From assembly GCA_026983935.1 (NCBI GenBank), contig JALSTC010000082.1, forward strand, positions 1 through 5,054: 5,054 bases of DNA, written 5' to 3'. The notes beneath the pieces were generated by a model, which was not told where the DNA came from, did no database searches, and saw only the letters and a list, made by a program, of their open reading frames with translations. The translations under genes were made by a program, and so were the position numbers. This stretch comes from Ardenticatenia bacterium (GTDB lineage Bacteria; Chloroflexota; Anaerolineae; Aggregatilineales; Ch27). This document shows positions 1 to 5,054 of this stretch, piece by piece (position 1 is the stretch's first letter; the number at the start of each line of letters is the position of its first letter).

Positions 1-323
1 CGTTTGGCTGCCGTCCGGAGGATATACAGGCGGCTATTGGCCCCAGCATTGGCCCGGAGCGCTACCAGGTGGGTGAAGAAGTCGTTACGGCGATTCGTCG
101 CACATTCGGTGACCAGGTGGACGGTCTGATCCGGCGGGCAAAAGATGGGACGGCTTACCTGAATCTCTGGGAAGCCAACCGCCGTGCCCTGGCTGCTGTT
201 GGCGTGGTTCAGGTGGAAGTCGCGGGGATATGCACGGCCACGCGCACGGACGAATTTTACTCGCACCGCGCAGAGCATGGCCGCACCGGTCGCTTTGGCG
301 CAGTGATTGCGCTGCAGGAGTGA
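1..323 (+). CDS. pgeF: Peptidoglycan editing factor PgeF (YfiH / polyphenol-oxidase-like family), C-terminal part, 5' truncated by window
   Basis: The reading frame is already open at the window edge (first full codon at base 3) and encodes the last 106 residues of a protein of the PgeF/YfiH/YlmD family, whose members are usually about 250-280 residues long. Visible family signatures are GPSIGPERYQVGEEV near the start of the visible part, then a D/N-containing 'YLNLWEANRRAL' helix, then an ICTATRTDEFYSHR segment and a final GRTGRFGAVIAL. Family knowledge: E. coli PgeF removes wrongly incorporated residues at peptidoglycan stem-peptide position 1, and related proteins are Zn/Cu-binding purine-nucleoside oxidoreductases or hydrolases. 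The metal ligands (His in a QxHG-type motif, then ADC and HAGWRG) lie upstream of the window, so catalytic competence cannot be judged. A start inside the window, such as the GTG at 69, is not needed because family homology extends upstream of it. The gene is first in the visible operon, and its terminal GGAG precedes the next gene. Family call is firm; substrate is not. Confidence 0.93.
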   Translation, partial: FGCRPEDIQAAIGPSIGPERYQVGEEVVTAIRRTFGDQVDGLIRRAKDGTAYLNLWEANRRALAAVGVVQVEVAGICTATRTDEFYSHRAEHGRTGRFGAVIALQE

Positions 324-353
324 TCTTTTTTGAGCTTTGGATGTGCTGTCAAT

Positions 354-360
354 GGTGGAG
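354..360 (+). promoter_or_regulatory. Ribosome binding site GGTGGAG that decides the yggS start
   Basis: GGTGGAG sits 6 bases before the TTG at 367. The other in-frame starts are TTG 337, GTG 343 and ATG 352. The only good upstream Shine-Dalgarno match for them is the GGAG at 317-320, which lies 16 or more bases before 337 and further from the rest. This site therefore favours initiation at 367. Confidence 0.55.
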
Positions 361-366
361 CATGCT

Positions 367-1122
367 TTGATTGATCAGGAAACGTTAGCCGCCCGAATCG
401 CAGATGTGAAGGCACGTATCGCCGAGGCTTGTAGGGCCTCGGGACGTTCGCCGGAGAATGTGCGATTGGTGGCAGTGAGTAAAACACATCCGGCGGAAAT
501 GGTGCTGGCGGCGGTTGCTGCCGGGCTGACCGACTTCGGCGAAAATCGCCCGGAAGAGGCCGTCGCGAAAATCGCCGAGGTGGATGCCCGGCTGTCGGAT
601 GATGCGGATATTCGCTGGCACATGATCGGGCATATCCAGAGCCGGAAAGCGCGGCTGGTTGTGCGCCGCTTCAGCCTGATCCATTCTGTGGACAGTCTGA
701 AGCTGGCGGATAAACTCTCGCGGCTGGCGGTGCAGCATGATCGCGTTCTGGACGTGTTGCTGGAGATGAATGTCAGCGGAGAGGAGACAAAATCCGGCTG
801 GCAGGCACACGGATGGGACAAAAACGCCACGCTGCGTGAGTCGCTTTGGAATGATATTCAGAGTATCCTGTTGTTGCCAGGGCTGCGGGTGCATGGCCTG
901 ATGACCATGGCTCCTATTGTCCCTGATCCGGAAATGGCCCGTCCTACTTTCATGGCTTTGCGCCTGCTGCGGGATGCGCTTCAGTCAGATTTTCCGGATG
1001 TGTCCTGGCGGGAACTCAGCATGGGGATGACCGACGATTACCCGGTGGCCGTCAGTGAAGGGGCCACGATTGTGCGGATAGGCCGGGCAATTTTTGGCCC
1101 GCGTGAAACCAGGCAGGAATGA
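367..1122 (+). CDS. yggS: YggS/PLPBP family pyridoxal 5'-phosphate homeostasis protein
   Basis: This is a cytoplasmic PLP-binding TIM-barrel protein with no known enzymatic activity. Family members buffer PLP and influence amino/keto-acid metabolism. Numbered from the TTG at 367 (251 aa), the PLP lysine is K39 in LVAVSKTHP. It is followed by FGENR (57-61), WHMIGHIQSRKA (84-95), IHSVDS (105-110), NVSGEETKSG (135-144), HGLMTMAP (176-183), the phosphate-binding LSMGMTDD (217-224) and GATIVRIGRAIFG (232-244). All core motifs are present and the length is normal. The start is uncertain: TTG 337 and ATG 352 are in frame, but 367 has the best ribosome binding site (354-360) and places the PLP lysine close to its position in E. 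coli YggS (K36). A Thr replaces the commoner Ser in the GMS-type motif, a conservative change. It lies about 43 bases after pgeF and 3 bases before the YggT gene, so co-transcription is likely. Confidence 0.95.
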   Translation: MIDQETLAARIADVKARIAEACRASGRSPENVRLVAVSKTHPAEMVLAAVAAGLTDFGENRPEEAVAKIAEVDARLSDDADIRWHMIGHIQSRKARLVVRRFSLIHSVDSLKLADKLSRLAVQHDRVLDVLLEMNVSGEETKSGWQAHGWDKNATLRESLWNDIQSILLLPGLRVHGLMTMAPIVPDPEMARPTFMALRLLRDALQSDFPDVSWRELSMGMTDDYPVAVSEGATIVRIGRAIFGPRETRQE

Positions 1123-1125
1123 ACG

Positions 1126-1383
1126 GTGGCTTCTTTTGTTGCTCTGATCGACTTGATAGCACGTCTCTACCAGATAGTATTACTGGCGCGAGTCTTGCTG
1201 AGCTGGGTGCAGGTTGATCCCTATCATCCGGCAGTGCAGTTTCTGTATCAGATTACCGAGCCGGTGCTGCGGCCTATTCGTCAGATAGTGCCGCCGACGG
1301 CAATGGGGTTAGATTTCAGCCCTCTGATCGCAATGGTGCTTGTGGAAGTGCTTGCCAGTATCATAGGGGCCACGTTTTCCTGA
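1126..1383 (+). CDS. yggT: YggT family integral membrane protein
   Basis: This 85-residue protein carries the single-unit YggT pattern. A hydrophobic N-terminal helix (about residues 4-28) ends in LLARVLLSW (19-27). It is followed by a VDPYHP turn (30-35), a conserved ITEPVLRPIRQIVPP segment (43-57) and GLDFSPLIAMVLVEVL (61-76), which begins the second membrane helix. Some YggT proteins carry two such units; this one has one. The start is the GTG at 1126, which has AGGA at 1115-1118, 7 bases upstream and inside the end of yggS. The 3-base gap to yggS implies translational coupling. The biochemical role of YggT is not settled. Homologues lie in cell-division/envelope clusters in Gram-positives and cyanobacteria and have been linked to osmotic tolerance or nucleoid and chloroplast distribution, so a membrane or division-associated role is an inference from context. 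Confidence 0.93.
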   Translation: MASFVALIDLIARLYQIVLLARVLLSWVQVDPYHPAVQFLYQITEPVLRPIRQIVPPTAMGLDFSPLIAMVLVEVLASIIGATFS

Positions 1384-1400
1384 GAAAGGGCGAGGATCAA

Positions 1401-1709
1401 ATGCGCAAATTTGAAATCAAAGACGCAGTCAGCGGTGCCGCATTCACGGTTCGGGTCGTCACACGTGCCTCCCGTACGGAAATTGCCGGCGTCCAGGACG
1501 ATGGCATACTCAAGATTCGCCTGACGGCTTCTCCGGCTGAGGGTAACGTCAACGAGCAGTTGATTGAGTTCCTTGCCGAGCGGTTGGGTGTTTCCCCGCA
1601 GCAGATCGAGATTGTGGCGGGGCTGAACAACCGTGAGAAGCTCATCAGTGTTGAAGGGATCAATCCCTCTGAACTTGAGGAGCGTCTGGCCCCTGATATC
1701 GAAGAGTAG
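1401..1709 (+). CDS. DUF167 (YggU-type) protein
   Basis: This is a 102-residue soluble protein of the DUF167/YggU family, whose small alpha/beta fold is known from structures but whose function is unknown. The recognisable pattern is VRVVTRASRTEIAG (17-30), then GILKIRLTASPAEGNVNEQLIEFLA in two adjoining stretches (35-48 and 49-59), and finally NNREKLISVEG (76-86). In the family this corresponds to V..TPRAS...I.G, LKIRLtApPv.GkAN..Li.fLA and G..sR.K.v.v.G. The usual 'P' of TPRAS is R here, and the usual 'AN' is 'VN'. The ATG at 1401 has GAGGA at 1392-1396 (4 bases away) and AAAGGG further upstream. The gene follows yggT by 17 bases and ends 4 bases before the lipoprotein start, so it is probably inside one operon. 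Neighbourhoods with yggS-yggT-yggU order are common in bacteria, which supports the assignment. Confidence 0.92.
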   Translation: MRKFEIKDAVSGAAFTVRVVTRASRTEIAGVQDDGILKIRLTASPAEGNVNEQLIEFLAERLGVSPQQIEIVAGLNNREKLISVEGINPSELEERLAPDIEE

Positions 1710-1713
1710 GTGT

Positions 1714-2544
1714 ATGAGATACGGTGTGTGGGTGCTTGTACTGCTTGCTGCTGCACTTGCAGGATGCGCCCCCGGATCGGGGACTTCTGCGCCACCGACA
1801 CGTACACTGGAGCCTTCGACCAATACACCGGTGCCGCTGGCAGAAACACCTACAGTCACTCAGCCGCCGCCCCCCGGGCCTGCTGATGTTGTGACGCCAT
1901 TTTCTGATGAAACCTCTGGTTCAGCGCAGGCGATTGTCGGGCTGGTGATTGACGATCTGGTGCAGACGTTGGATGTCGCCGCCGAGAACGTCAACGTCAG
2001 CAGTATACAGCGGGTGGCGTGGCCGGATGCAGGGTTGGGCTGTGCATCTGATGTGGACGAGGAAGATGCTGCCGATTCGGGAGGCGGTGAGCCTGTCGCC
2101 GGTTATCGCATCGTGCTGAGCTATCAGGGTGACGATTACGAGTACCACACCGATGAAGAGGAACGGTTTCTGCTCTGCGAATCGCCGCAGTTTGTTGAGG
2201 GTGAGCCGGTTATTCTGGACCCGGTCGTCAATTCGCTGGTTGATCTTGCCCGCCGCGATCTTGCAGAACGGCTGGACCTGCCTGTGCGGCGTGTCTTCCT
2301 GGTGGATGTGACATCGTTTGATTGGCCGGATAACAGCCTCGGCTGTCCCTTGGGCGAACAGGCATTTTTACCGACGCCGGTATTTGGCTACCGGATTATT
2401 CTTCGGGTCGGGCGTTTGAACTATTATTACCACAGTGATTATCGGCAGGTTTTGCTGTGTCCAGAGGAGGCCGAGCAGTTGCCCGGGGTTGGTGAAACTC
2501 CAGAGGCAAATGGAACGGCAAGCGCTACTGCTGTAGATGAATAG
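1714..2544 (+). CDS. Predicted lipoprotein with two tandem WPD/LGC/YHxD modules, function unknown
   Basis: The protein is 276 residues from the ATG at 1714. An upstream in-frame extension to 1633 would overlap the DUF167 gene and bury the signal peptide, so it is not used. GAAGAG (1701-1706) gives a modest ribosome binding site. Residues 1-17 form a short lipoprotein signal peptide with lipobox LAGC and Cys18 as the expected lipidated residue. Residues 19-69 are a Thr/Pro/Ser-rich low-complexity linker. Two homologous modules follow, about 70-158 and 172-251. Each runs: amphipathic helix, WPD (103-105; 204-206), LGC (108-110; 209-211), GYR (130-132; 225-227), YHxD (144-147; 239-242) and LLC (153-155; 247-249). 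The paired cysteines per module (110/155 and 211/249) could form disulfides outside the membrane. The tail after 252 is Glu/Ala/Thr-rich. I know similar 'WPD..LGC' modules from uncharacterised bacterial exported proteins but cannot give a named family or function. Co-transcription with the upstream operon is likely from the 4-base gap. Confidence 0.9.
   Translation: MRYGVWVLVLLAAALAGCAPGSGTSAPPTRTLEPSTNTPVPLAETPTVTQPPPPGPADVVTPFSDETSGSAQAIVGLVIDDLVQTLDVAAENVNVSSIQRVAWPDAGLGCASDVDEEDAADSGGGEPVAGYRIVLSYQGDDYEYHTDEEERFLLCESPQFVEGEPVILDPVVNSLVDLARRDLAERLDLPVRRVFLVDVTSFDWPDNSLGCPLGEQAFLPTPVFGYRIILRVGRLNYYYHSDYRQVLLCPEEAEQLPGVGETPEANGTASATAVDE
1921..2187 (+). repeat. Module 1 of tandem WPD/LGC/YHxD duplication in the lipoprotein
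   Basis: Residues 70-158 of the lipoprotein. Motifs in order are WPD, GLGC, GYRIVL, YEYHTD and FLLC. This copy carries an acidic and Gly-rich stretch (residues 113-126) between LGC and GYR, where copy 2 has a shorter, Pro-containing connector. The match to copy 2 is at protein level; the DNA copies have diverged. Confidence 0.85.
2227..2466 (+). repeat. Module 2 of tandem WPD/LGC/YHxD duplication in the lipoprotein
   Basis: Residues 172-251 of the lipoprotein. Motifs in order are LARRDLAERL, WPD, SLGCP, GYRIIL, YYYHSD and VLLC. It is closer than copy 1 to the pattern I remember in other exported proteins, because it keeps the Pro after LGC and a TP before GYR. Confidence 0.85.
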
Positions 2545-2567
2545 TCAGATATTATGTGAAGATACAG

Positions 2568-2594
2568 AGACGGCAGGCACTTTCCCTGCCGTCT
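2568..2594 (+). terminator. Intergenic hairpin, candidate terminator of the upstream operon
   Basis: AGACGGCAGG (2568-2577) and CCTGCCGTCT (2585-2594) form a perfect 10-bp stem with a 7-base loop. It begins 23 bases after the lipoprotein stop codon and ends 24 bases before the next start. The following T tract is only two bases, so a classic intrinsic terminator is not certain. The hairpin could instead be a 5'-leader structure or a processing or mRNA-stabilising stem. Confidence 0.5.
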
Positions 2595-2618
2595 TGCCTG
2601 TGGGATGGGAATTTGGCA

Positions 2619-4352
2619 ATGCAGAAGAAAACATGGATGGGCAGGGTGCTGCTGGTCGCTGGTGCTGCGGCGCTGGCACTGGGTGCTGGCGCACTTGTGA
2701 GCCATGCCCAGGGTGGAGGAGATACCTGCGCGATGGTGGTTGCGCAGACGGTGGCGGCTGTGCAGGCGGCCTGCAGCGATCTGCAGGCCGGGATGATGTG
2801 CGCCACAGCCGATTCTGTTGATGTGCGGGCTTCGGATGGTAGTCTGTTGACACCTGCACCGCTGCTGCCGTTGGAGGGCATCGCTCAGATCACAGCCGCG
2901 CCGTTGAGTGTGAACGAGGGGCAGTGGGGGCTGGGTGTGCTGCGCGTGCCAGCGATCGGGACAGAAGCCCCCCTTACCGCTGTGCTGTTCGGTGGCGCGA
3001 CACTGGTCAATGAGCCGGGGCAGCCCACAGCGCCGTCCTGCAGTGCGGTCTCATTGGGGACAGTCAACGTTCGATCAGAACCCAACACCGAGTCAGCGAT
3101 TCTCGGCCAGCTCAACCAGGGTGAATCGGCTCCTATTACAGCACGGCTGCCGGATTCCTCGTGGTGGCGCATTCTCTGGCGGGGTGAGCCTGCCTGGGTG
3201 TTTGCGCAGTTGGCCCCGGCGGACTGCGATCCCGGCACAATGCTGGTGTTCGATCCGGAAACGCAGGAGCTGAGCGGCGGGATTCCCGCGCCTGACTTCC
3301 AGAATGTGCGACTGGTGAGCGATTTTGATGCTCCTTTGTGTGGAGATACGCCGCGCGGTGGCTTGCTGCTGCAGGCGGCTGGGCCGGAAGCGTCGTGGCG
3401 CGTAAATGACGCGCTCTTGACACTGACGGGTACGGTGCTGCTTCAGGCCGGGACGGAGGATGTACTGGCGATCCATGTGCTGGAGGGCAGTGCGGTTGTT
3501 CGGGTTGGTGAAGTCACACGGACGGGACAGGCCGGGCAGTTGCTTCGCGTGCCGCTGACCGGTGGTACACCTGCGGGCGTGCCGGGGCCAGCATTGGATG
3601 CTGTCTTGCCAGATGCTGCCACTGCGCCGTTGACTTTGCTCCCGCGCCCGGTAACGCCTTTGGTAGTGAACACGCCCGCTGTCCCGCCGCCGGATGGTGC
3701 AGATGCGGCCTGCAGCCTGCTTCCGCAGCGCGTTGTCGCGCCGTCTGATGGACAGGGTGGACGAATACGGGTGATGGCAGCCGCCGATCAGACGCTCCGG
3801 ATCAGTGCGTCCGCCTCTGTGGATATCAATCGCCTGGTGTGGGAGATGCCGGATGGTAGCACTGCCGTCATTGCGGAGGCGGCGGGTGCGGCACTTGCCG
3901 CCGATGTCATGGCCACGGTGGATGGAGTCTATACTATCGAGGCCCAGGGCGTTCCCGCAGGGACAGTTGTACACTTTGGCGTGACCTGCGATTTGCCCCG
4001 ACCCGCTCCGCTGCCGCCGATGCAGTCCTGCAACCAGCTTTTGCTGGACTGGGAGGGCGTGACCGGGAACAGCGTGCGCTTTTCCGCACCGTTGGGTGCT
4101 CAGATCAGCATTGAGGCCGAGCACTCGCTTCCCGGCGACGGCCCGGCCCGAACACTGGAAGTGACCACCGAGGACGGACAGGTTGTTGGCCAGACGGCCT
4201 TCAGGACGTTTCGTGACCGGCAGTCTGCCGGGCCGCTGGACTTGTTAGTGCCGCAGGATGGCACTTACGTCATCCACTGGGACGGAGACCCCTTCAACCA
4301 GGTGGATATTGCGGCGATCTGCTTGATGCCGGAACTGAACACTGCACCCTGA
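2619..4352 (+). CDS. Secreted multi-module protein with bacterial SH3 domain and FecR-like segment, function unknown
   Basis: The protein is 577 residues from the ATG at 2619, with GGGA at 2607-2610 as ribosome binding site. A further in-frame GTG at 2556 would run through the intergenic hairpin and mask the signal peptide. Residues 1-30 are a Sec signal peptide: Lys/Arg n-region, Ala/Leu/Gly core, and likely cleavage after VSHA. Residues 37-61 hold a Cys cluster (C37, C52, C61), followed by a region with QWGLGVLRV and AVLFGGATLV. Residues about 144-200 are a bacterial SH3 domain (VNVRSEPN at 149-156, LNQGE, WWRI, PAWVFAQL), flanked by C141 and C203. Residues about 258-313 resemble FecR-type beta structure (LTLTGTVLLQAG, VLEGSAVVRVG, TGQAGQLLRVPL). 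A Pro-rich linker leads to two beta-rich modules, 365-457 and 471-568, each starting and ending with Cys. No catalytic motif is seen. SH3 domains of this type often bind cell wall or other ligands, so an envelope-binding role is plausible but inferred. The gene converges on the HEAT-repeat gene. Confidence 0.88.
   Translation: MQKKTWMGRVLLVAGAAALALGAGALVSHAQGGGDTCAMVVAQTVAAVQAACSDLQAGMMCATADSVDVRASDGSLLTPAPLLPLEGIAQITAAPLSVNEGQWGLGVLRVPAIGTEAPLTAVLFGGATLVNEPGQPTAPSCSAVSLGTVNVRSEPNTESAILGQLNQGESAPITARLPDSSWWRILWRGEPAWVFAQLAPADCDPGTMLVFDPETQELSGGIPAPDFQNVRLVSDFDAPLCGDTPRGGLLLQAAGPEASWRVNDALLTLTGTVLLQAGTEDVLAIHVLEGSAVVRVGEVTRTGQAGQLLRVPLTGGTPAGVPGPALDAVLPDAATAPLTLLPRPVTPLVVNTPAVPPPDGADAACSLLPQRVVAPSDGQGGRIRVMAAADQTLRISASASVDINRLVWEMPDGSTAVIAEAAGAALAADVMATVDGVYTIEAQGVPAGTVVHFGVTCDLPRPAPLPPMQSCNQLLLDWEGVTGNSVRFSAPLGAQISIEAEHSLPGDGPARTLEVTTEDGQVVGQTAFRTFRDRQSAGPLDLLVPQDGTYVIHWDGDPFNQVDIAAICLMPELNTAP
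2767..2790 (+). repeat. Perfect 10-bp inverted repeat inside the secreted-protein gene
   Basis: CGGCCTGCAG (2767-2776) and CTGCAGGCCG (2781-2790) are exact reverse complements separated by CGAT, giving a GC-rich stem with a tetraloop. It lies in codons for about residues 50-58, around C52. It could fold strongly in mRNA or be a chance result of Ala/Gln/Cys/Leu codon choice. Confidence 0.6.
3711..3989 (+). repeat. C-terminal beta module A of the secreted protein
   Basis: Residues 365-457, bounded by C365 and C457. It has alternating hydrophobic strands, a DGSTAVI turn and a terminal DGVYTIEAQG strand pair. It corresponds to module B in length (93 against 98 residues), flanking Cys and the DGxYxI motif. 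The pattern is reminiscent of pre-peptidase C-terminal (PPC-like) beta-sandwich domains, but I cannot confirm that family. Confidence 0.55.
4029..4322 (+). repeat. C-terminal beta module B of the secreted protein
   Basis: Residues 471-568, bounded by C471 and C568. It contains VRFSAPLGAQISIEAE (485-500) and the closing DGTYVIHWDG (547-556), matching DGVYTIEAQG of module A. It is followed by only nine residues to the end of the protein. Confidence 0.55.
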
Positions 4353-4360
4353 AGCTGCGT

Positions 4361-5054
4361 CTATAACACGCCGGGTAAAGGTTCCCCCAGACGGGATTGC
4401 AGATCGGACAGAGCCGCATAGGCGGCAGCGCGTACAGGTGGGCTGTCGCTGCGAAGCTGATGATACAGCGGCTGAATGGCCGGCACATAGCCGACGTAGC
4501 CCAGTGTCCGTGCTGAAGCTATGCGGTAGGGCTGTTCACCCTGCTCCAGCATTTGCAGCAGAACTGACGGCATCTCTTCTTCTGTAAGCACCTGCTTCCC
4601 CTGCTCCTGCGCCCAGCTTACGATCCAGTCAAGTTGTTCGAGCGGCGGATGTGCCTGTGCCGTTTCACTGACGCCGCGCTGGGCTTTGGCAAAAGCCTGT
4701 TCCGCGGCGCTGCGGACATACCACTGGTCATCTTCCAGAAGTGCATGATAGAGATCGGTAAGTGCCCATGAGGTGTTGAGCCGGGCGAGTCCGAAAACGG
4801 CTGCCCGCCGAACCATCATGTCTTCTGAGGTAATGGCCGTATGAAGAATCTGGTGGCCCTGACCGGGGATTGCTGCCAGTGCTTCTGCCACGGCCTGCCG
4901 GAGGCTTTCTTCACCGGTGAGCAGTCCCTCTACCATGACCTCCAGGGCTGTCTCAGTGCCTATGGCACCCAGTGCCAGCGCCGCCGCAAGCTGCACATCC
5001 AGATCATCGTCTTCCAGCATGGGGCGCAGTTCTTTGATCGCGTCACTTTTGCCC
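4361..5054 (-). CDS. HEAT-repeat protein (PBS-lyase-HEAT-like), C-terminal part, 5' truncated by window
   Basis: On the minus strand the frame is open from the window edge to the TAG at 4361-4363, giving 230 visible residues. The ATG at 5020 is probably internal, because the 11 codons upstream of it (GKSDAIKELRP) complete a HEAT repeat. About six helical-pair repeats are visible. Four are consecutive: around DVQLAAALALG, LRQAVAEALA, MVRRAAVFGLARL and YVRSAAEQAFAKA. After a non-repeat stretch containing LDWIVSWAQEQG come two more, around YRIASARTLGYVG and VRAAAYAALSDL. The protein ends shortly after the last repeat. HEAT arrays of this kind are protein-interaction scaffolds; some relatives act on phycobilins, but nothing here indicates that. 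No signal peptide can be assessed because the N-terminus is missing. The 8-base gap to the convergent secreted-protein gene leaves no room for an intergenic terminator. HEAT call firm, specific role unknown. Confidence 0.88.
   Translation of the reverse strand, partial: GKSDAIKELRPMLEDDDLDVQLAAALALGAIGTETALEVMVEGLLTGEESLRQAVAEALAAIPGQGHQILHTAITSEDMMVRRAAVFGLARLNTSWALTDLYHALLEDDQWYVRSAAEQAFAKAQRGVSETAQAHPPLEQLDWIVSWAQEQGKQVLTEEEMPSVLLQMLEQGEQPYRIASARTLGYVGYVPAIQPLYHQLRSDSPPVRAAAYAALSDLQSRLGEPLPGVL

Noticed and set aside
69..323. A complete small gene starting at GTG 69
   Set aside because: The frame is open to the window edge and the family motif GPSIGP lies upstream of this codon, so 69 is an internal Val of the truncated pgeF.
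375..894. Overlapping minus-strand open frames opposite yggS
   Set aside because: They are antisense shadows of a gene with all YggS motifs intact and contain no domain of their own.
1633..1713. Longer N-terminus of the lipoprotein gene from 1633
   Set aside because: It would overlap the end of the DUF167 gene by about 75 bases and put 27 residues in front of a clear lipoprotein signal peptide.
2556..2618. GTG start at 2556 for the secreted-protein gene
   Set aside because: The extension runs through the intergenic hairpin, has no good ribosome site, and would place 21 residues before a good signal peptide.
2545..2618. Promoter for the secreted-protein gene (AT-rich TATTAT near 2549-2554)
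   Set aside because: A -10-like hexamer is present, but I find no convincing -35 at the right spacing, and the motif is short enough to arise by chance.
3093..4124. Long open frame of 343 codons on the minus strand inside the secreted-protein gene
   Set aside because: It is rich in Arg/His/Gln/Cys with no recognisable domain, as expected from the antisense of a GC-rich gene. The opposite strand has a signal peptide, SH3 motifs and consistent modules.
4345..4400. Shared bidirectional terminator between the convergent genes
   Set aside because: The gap is 8 bases and I see no good stem with a T tract; short G and C runs here pair poorly.
1..5054. Defence system, mobile element, CRISPR, tRNA or riboswitch
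   Set aside because: No transposase, integrase, nuclease, direct-repeat array, terminal inverted repeats, or structured RNA signature was seen on either strand.

Overview
The window is 5,054 bases of moderately GC-rich, densely coding bacterial DNA. It holds five genes wholly inside it and two cut by its edges. The gene set and the style of the two exported proteins suggest an environmental Chloroflexota bacterium, possibly Anaerolineae-like. These proteins combine Thr/Pro-rich linkers after a lipobox, bacterial SH3 and FecR-like modules, and 'WPD...LGC...YHxD...C' modules. That taxonomic call is an inference from remembered protein style; no marker gene proves it. I see no rRNA, tRNA, mobile element, CRISPR array or phage gene.

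Left part (1-1709, + strand): a compact housekeeping operon. It runs from the 3' end of a peptidoglycan-editing-factor gene (pgeF/YfiH), through a YggS/PLPBP pyridoxal-phosphate homeostasis gene and a small YggT membrane protein, to a DUF167 (YggU-type) protein. Gaps between genes are 3 to about 43 bases, so one transcript is likely. This is a conserved bacterial neighbourhood. The variant here has no sepF between yggS and yggT.

Middle part (1714-4352, + strand): two exported proteins of unknown function. The first is a lipoprotein only 4 bases after the DUF167 gene, so it is probably translated from the same mRNA. It is built from a tandem duplication of an approximately 80-90 residue module. 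The second is a 577-residue Sec-exported protein with an N-terminal Cys module, a bacterial SH3 domain, a FecR-like segment and two related C-terminal beta-rich modules, several bounded by cysteines. A 10-bp hairpin lies in the 74-base gap between the two genes and may end the upstream operon.

Right part (4361-5054, - strand): the C-terminal part of a HEAT-repeat protein. It converges on the secreted-protein gene with an 8-base gap and continues beyond the window.

Nothing here looks like a defence, mobile or biosynthetic system. The least explained material is the pair of modular extracytoplasmic proteins next to an envelope/PLP housekeeping operon.
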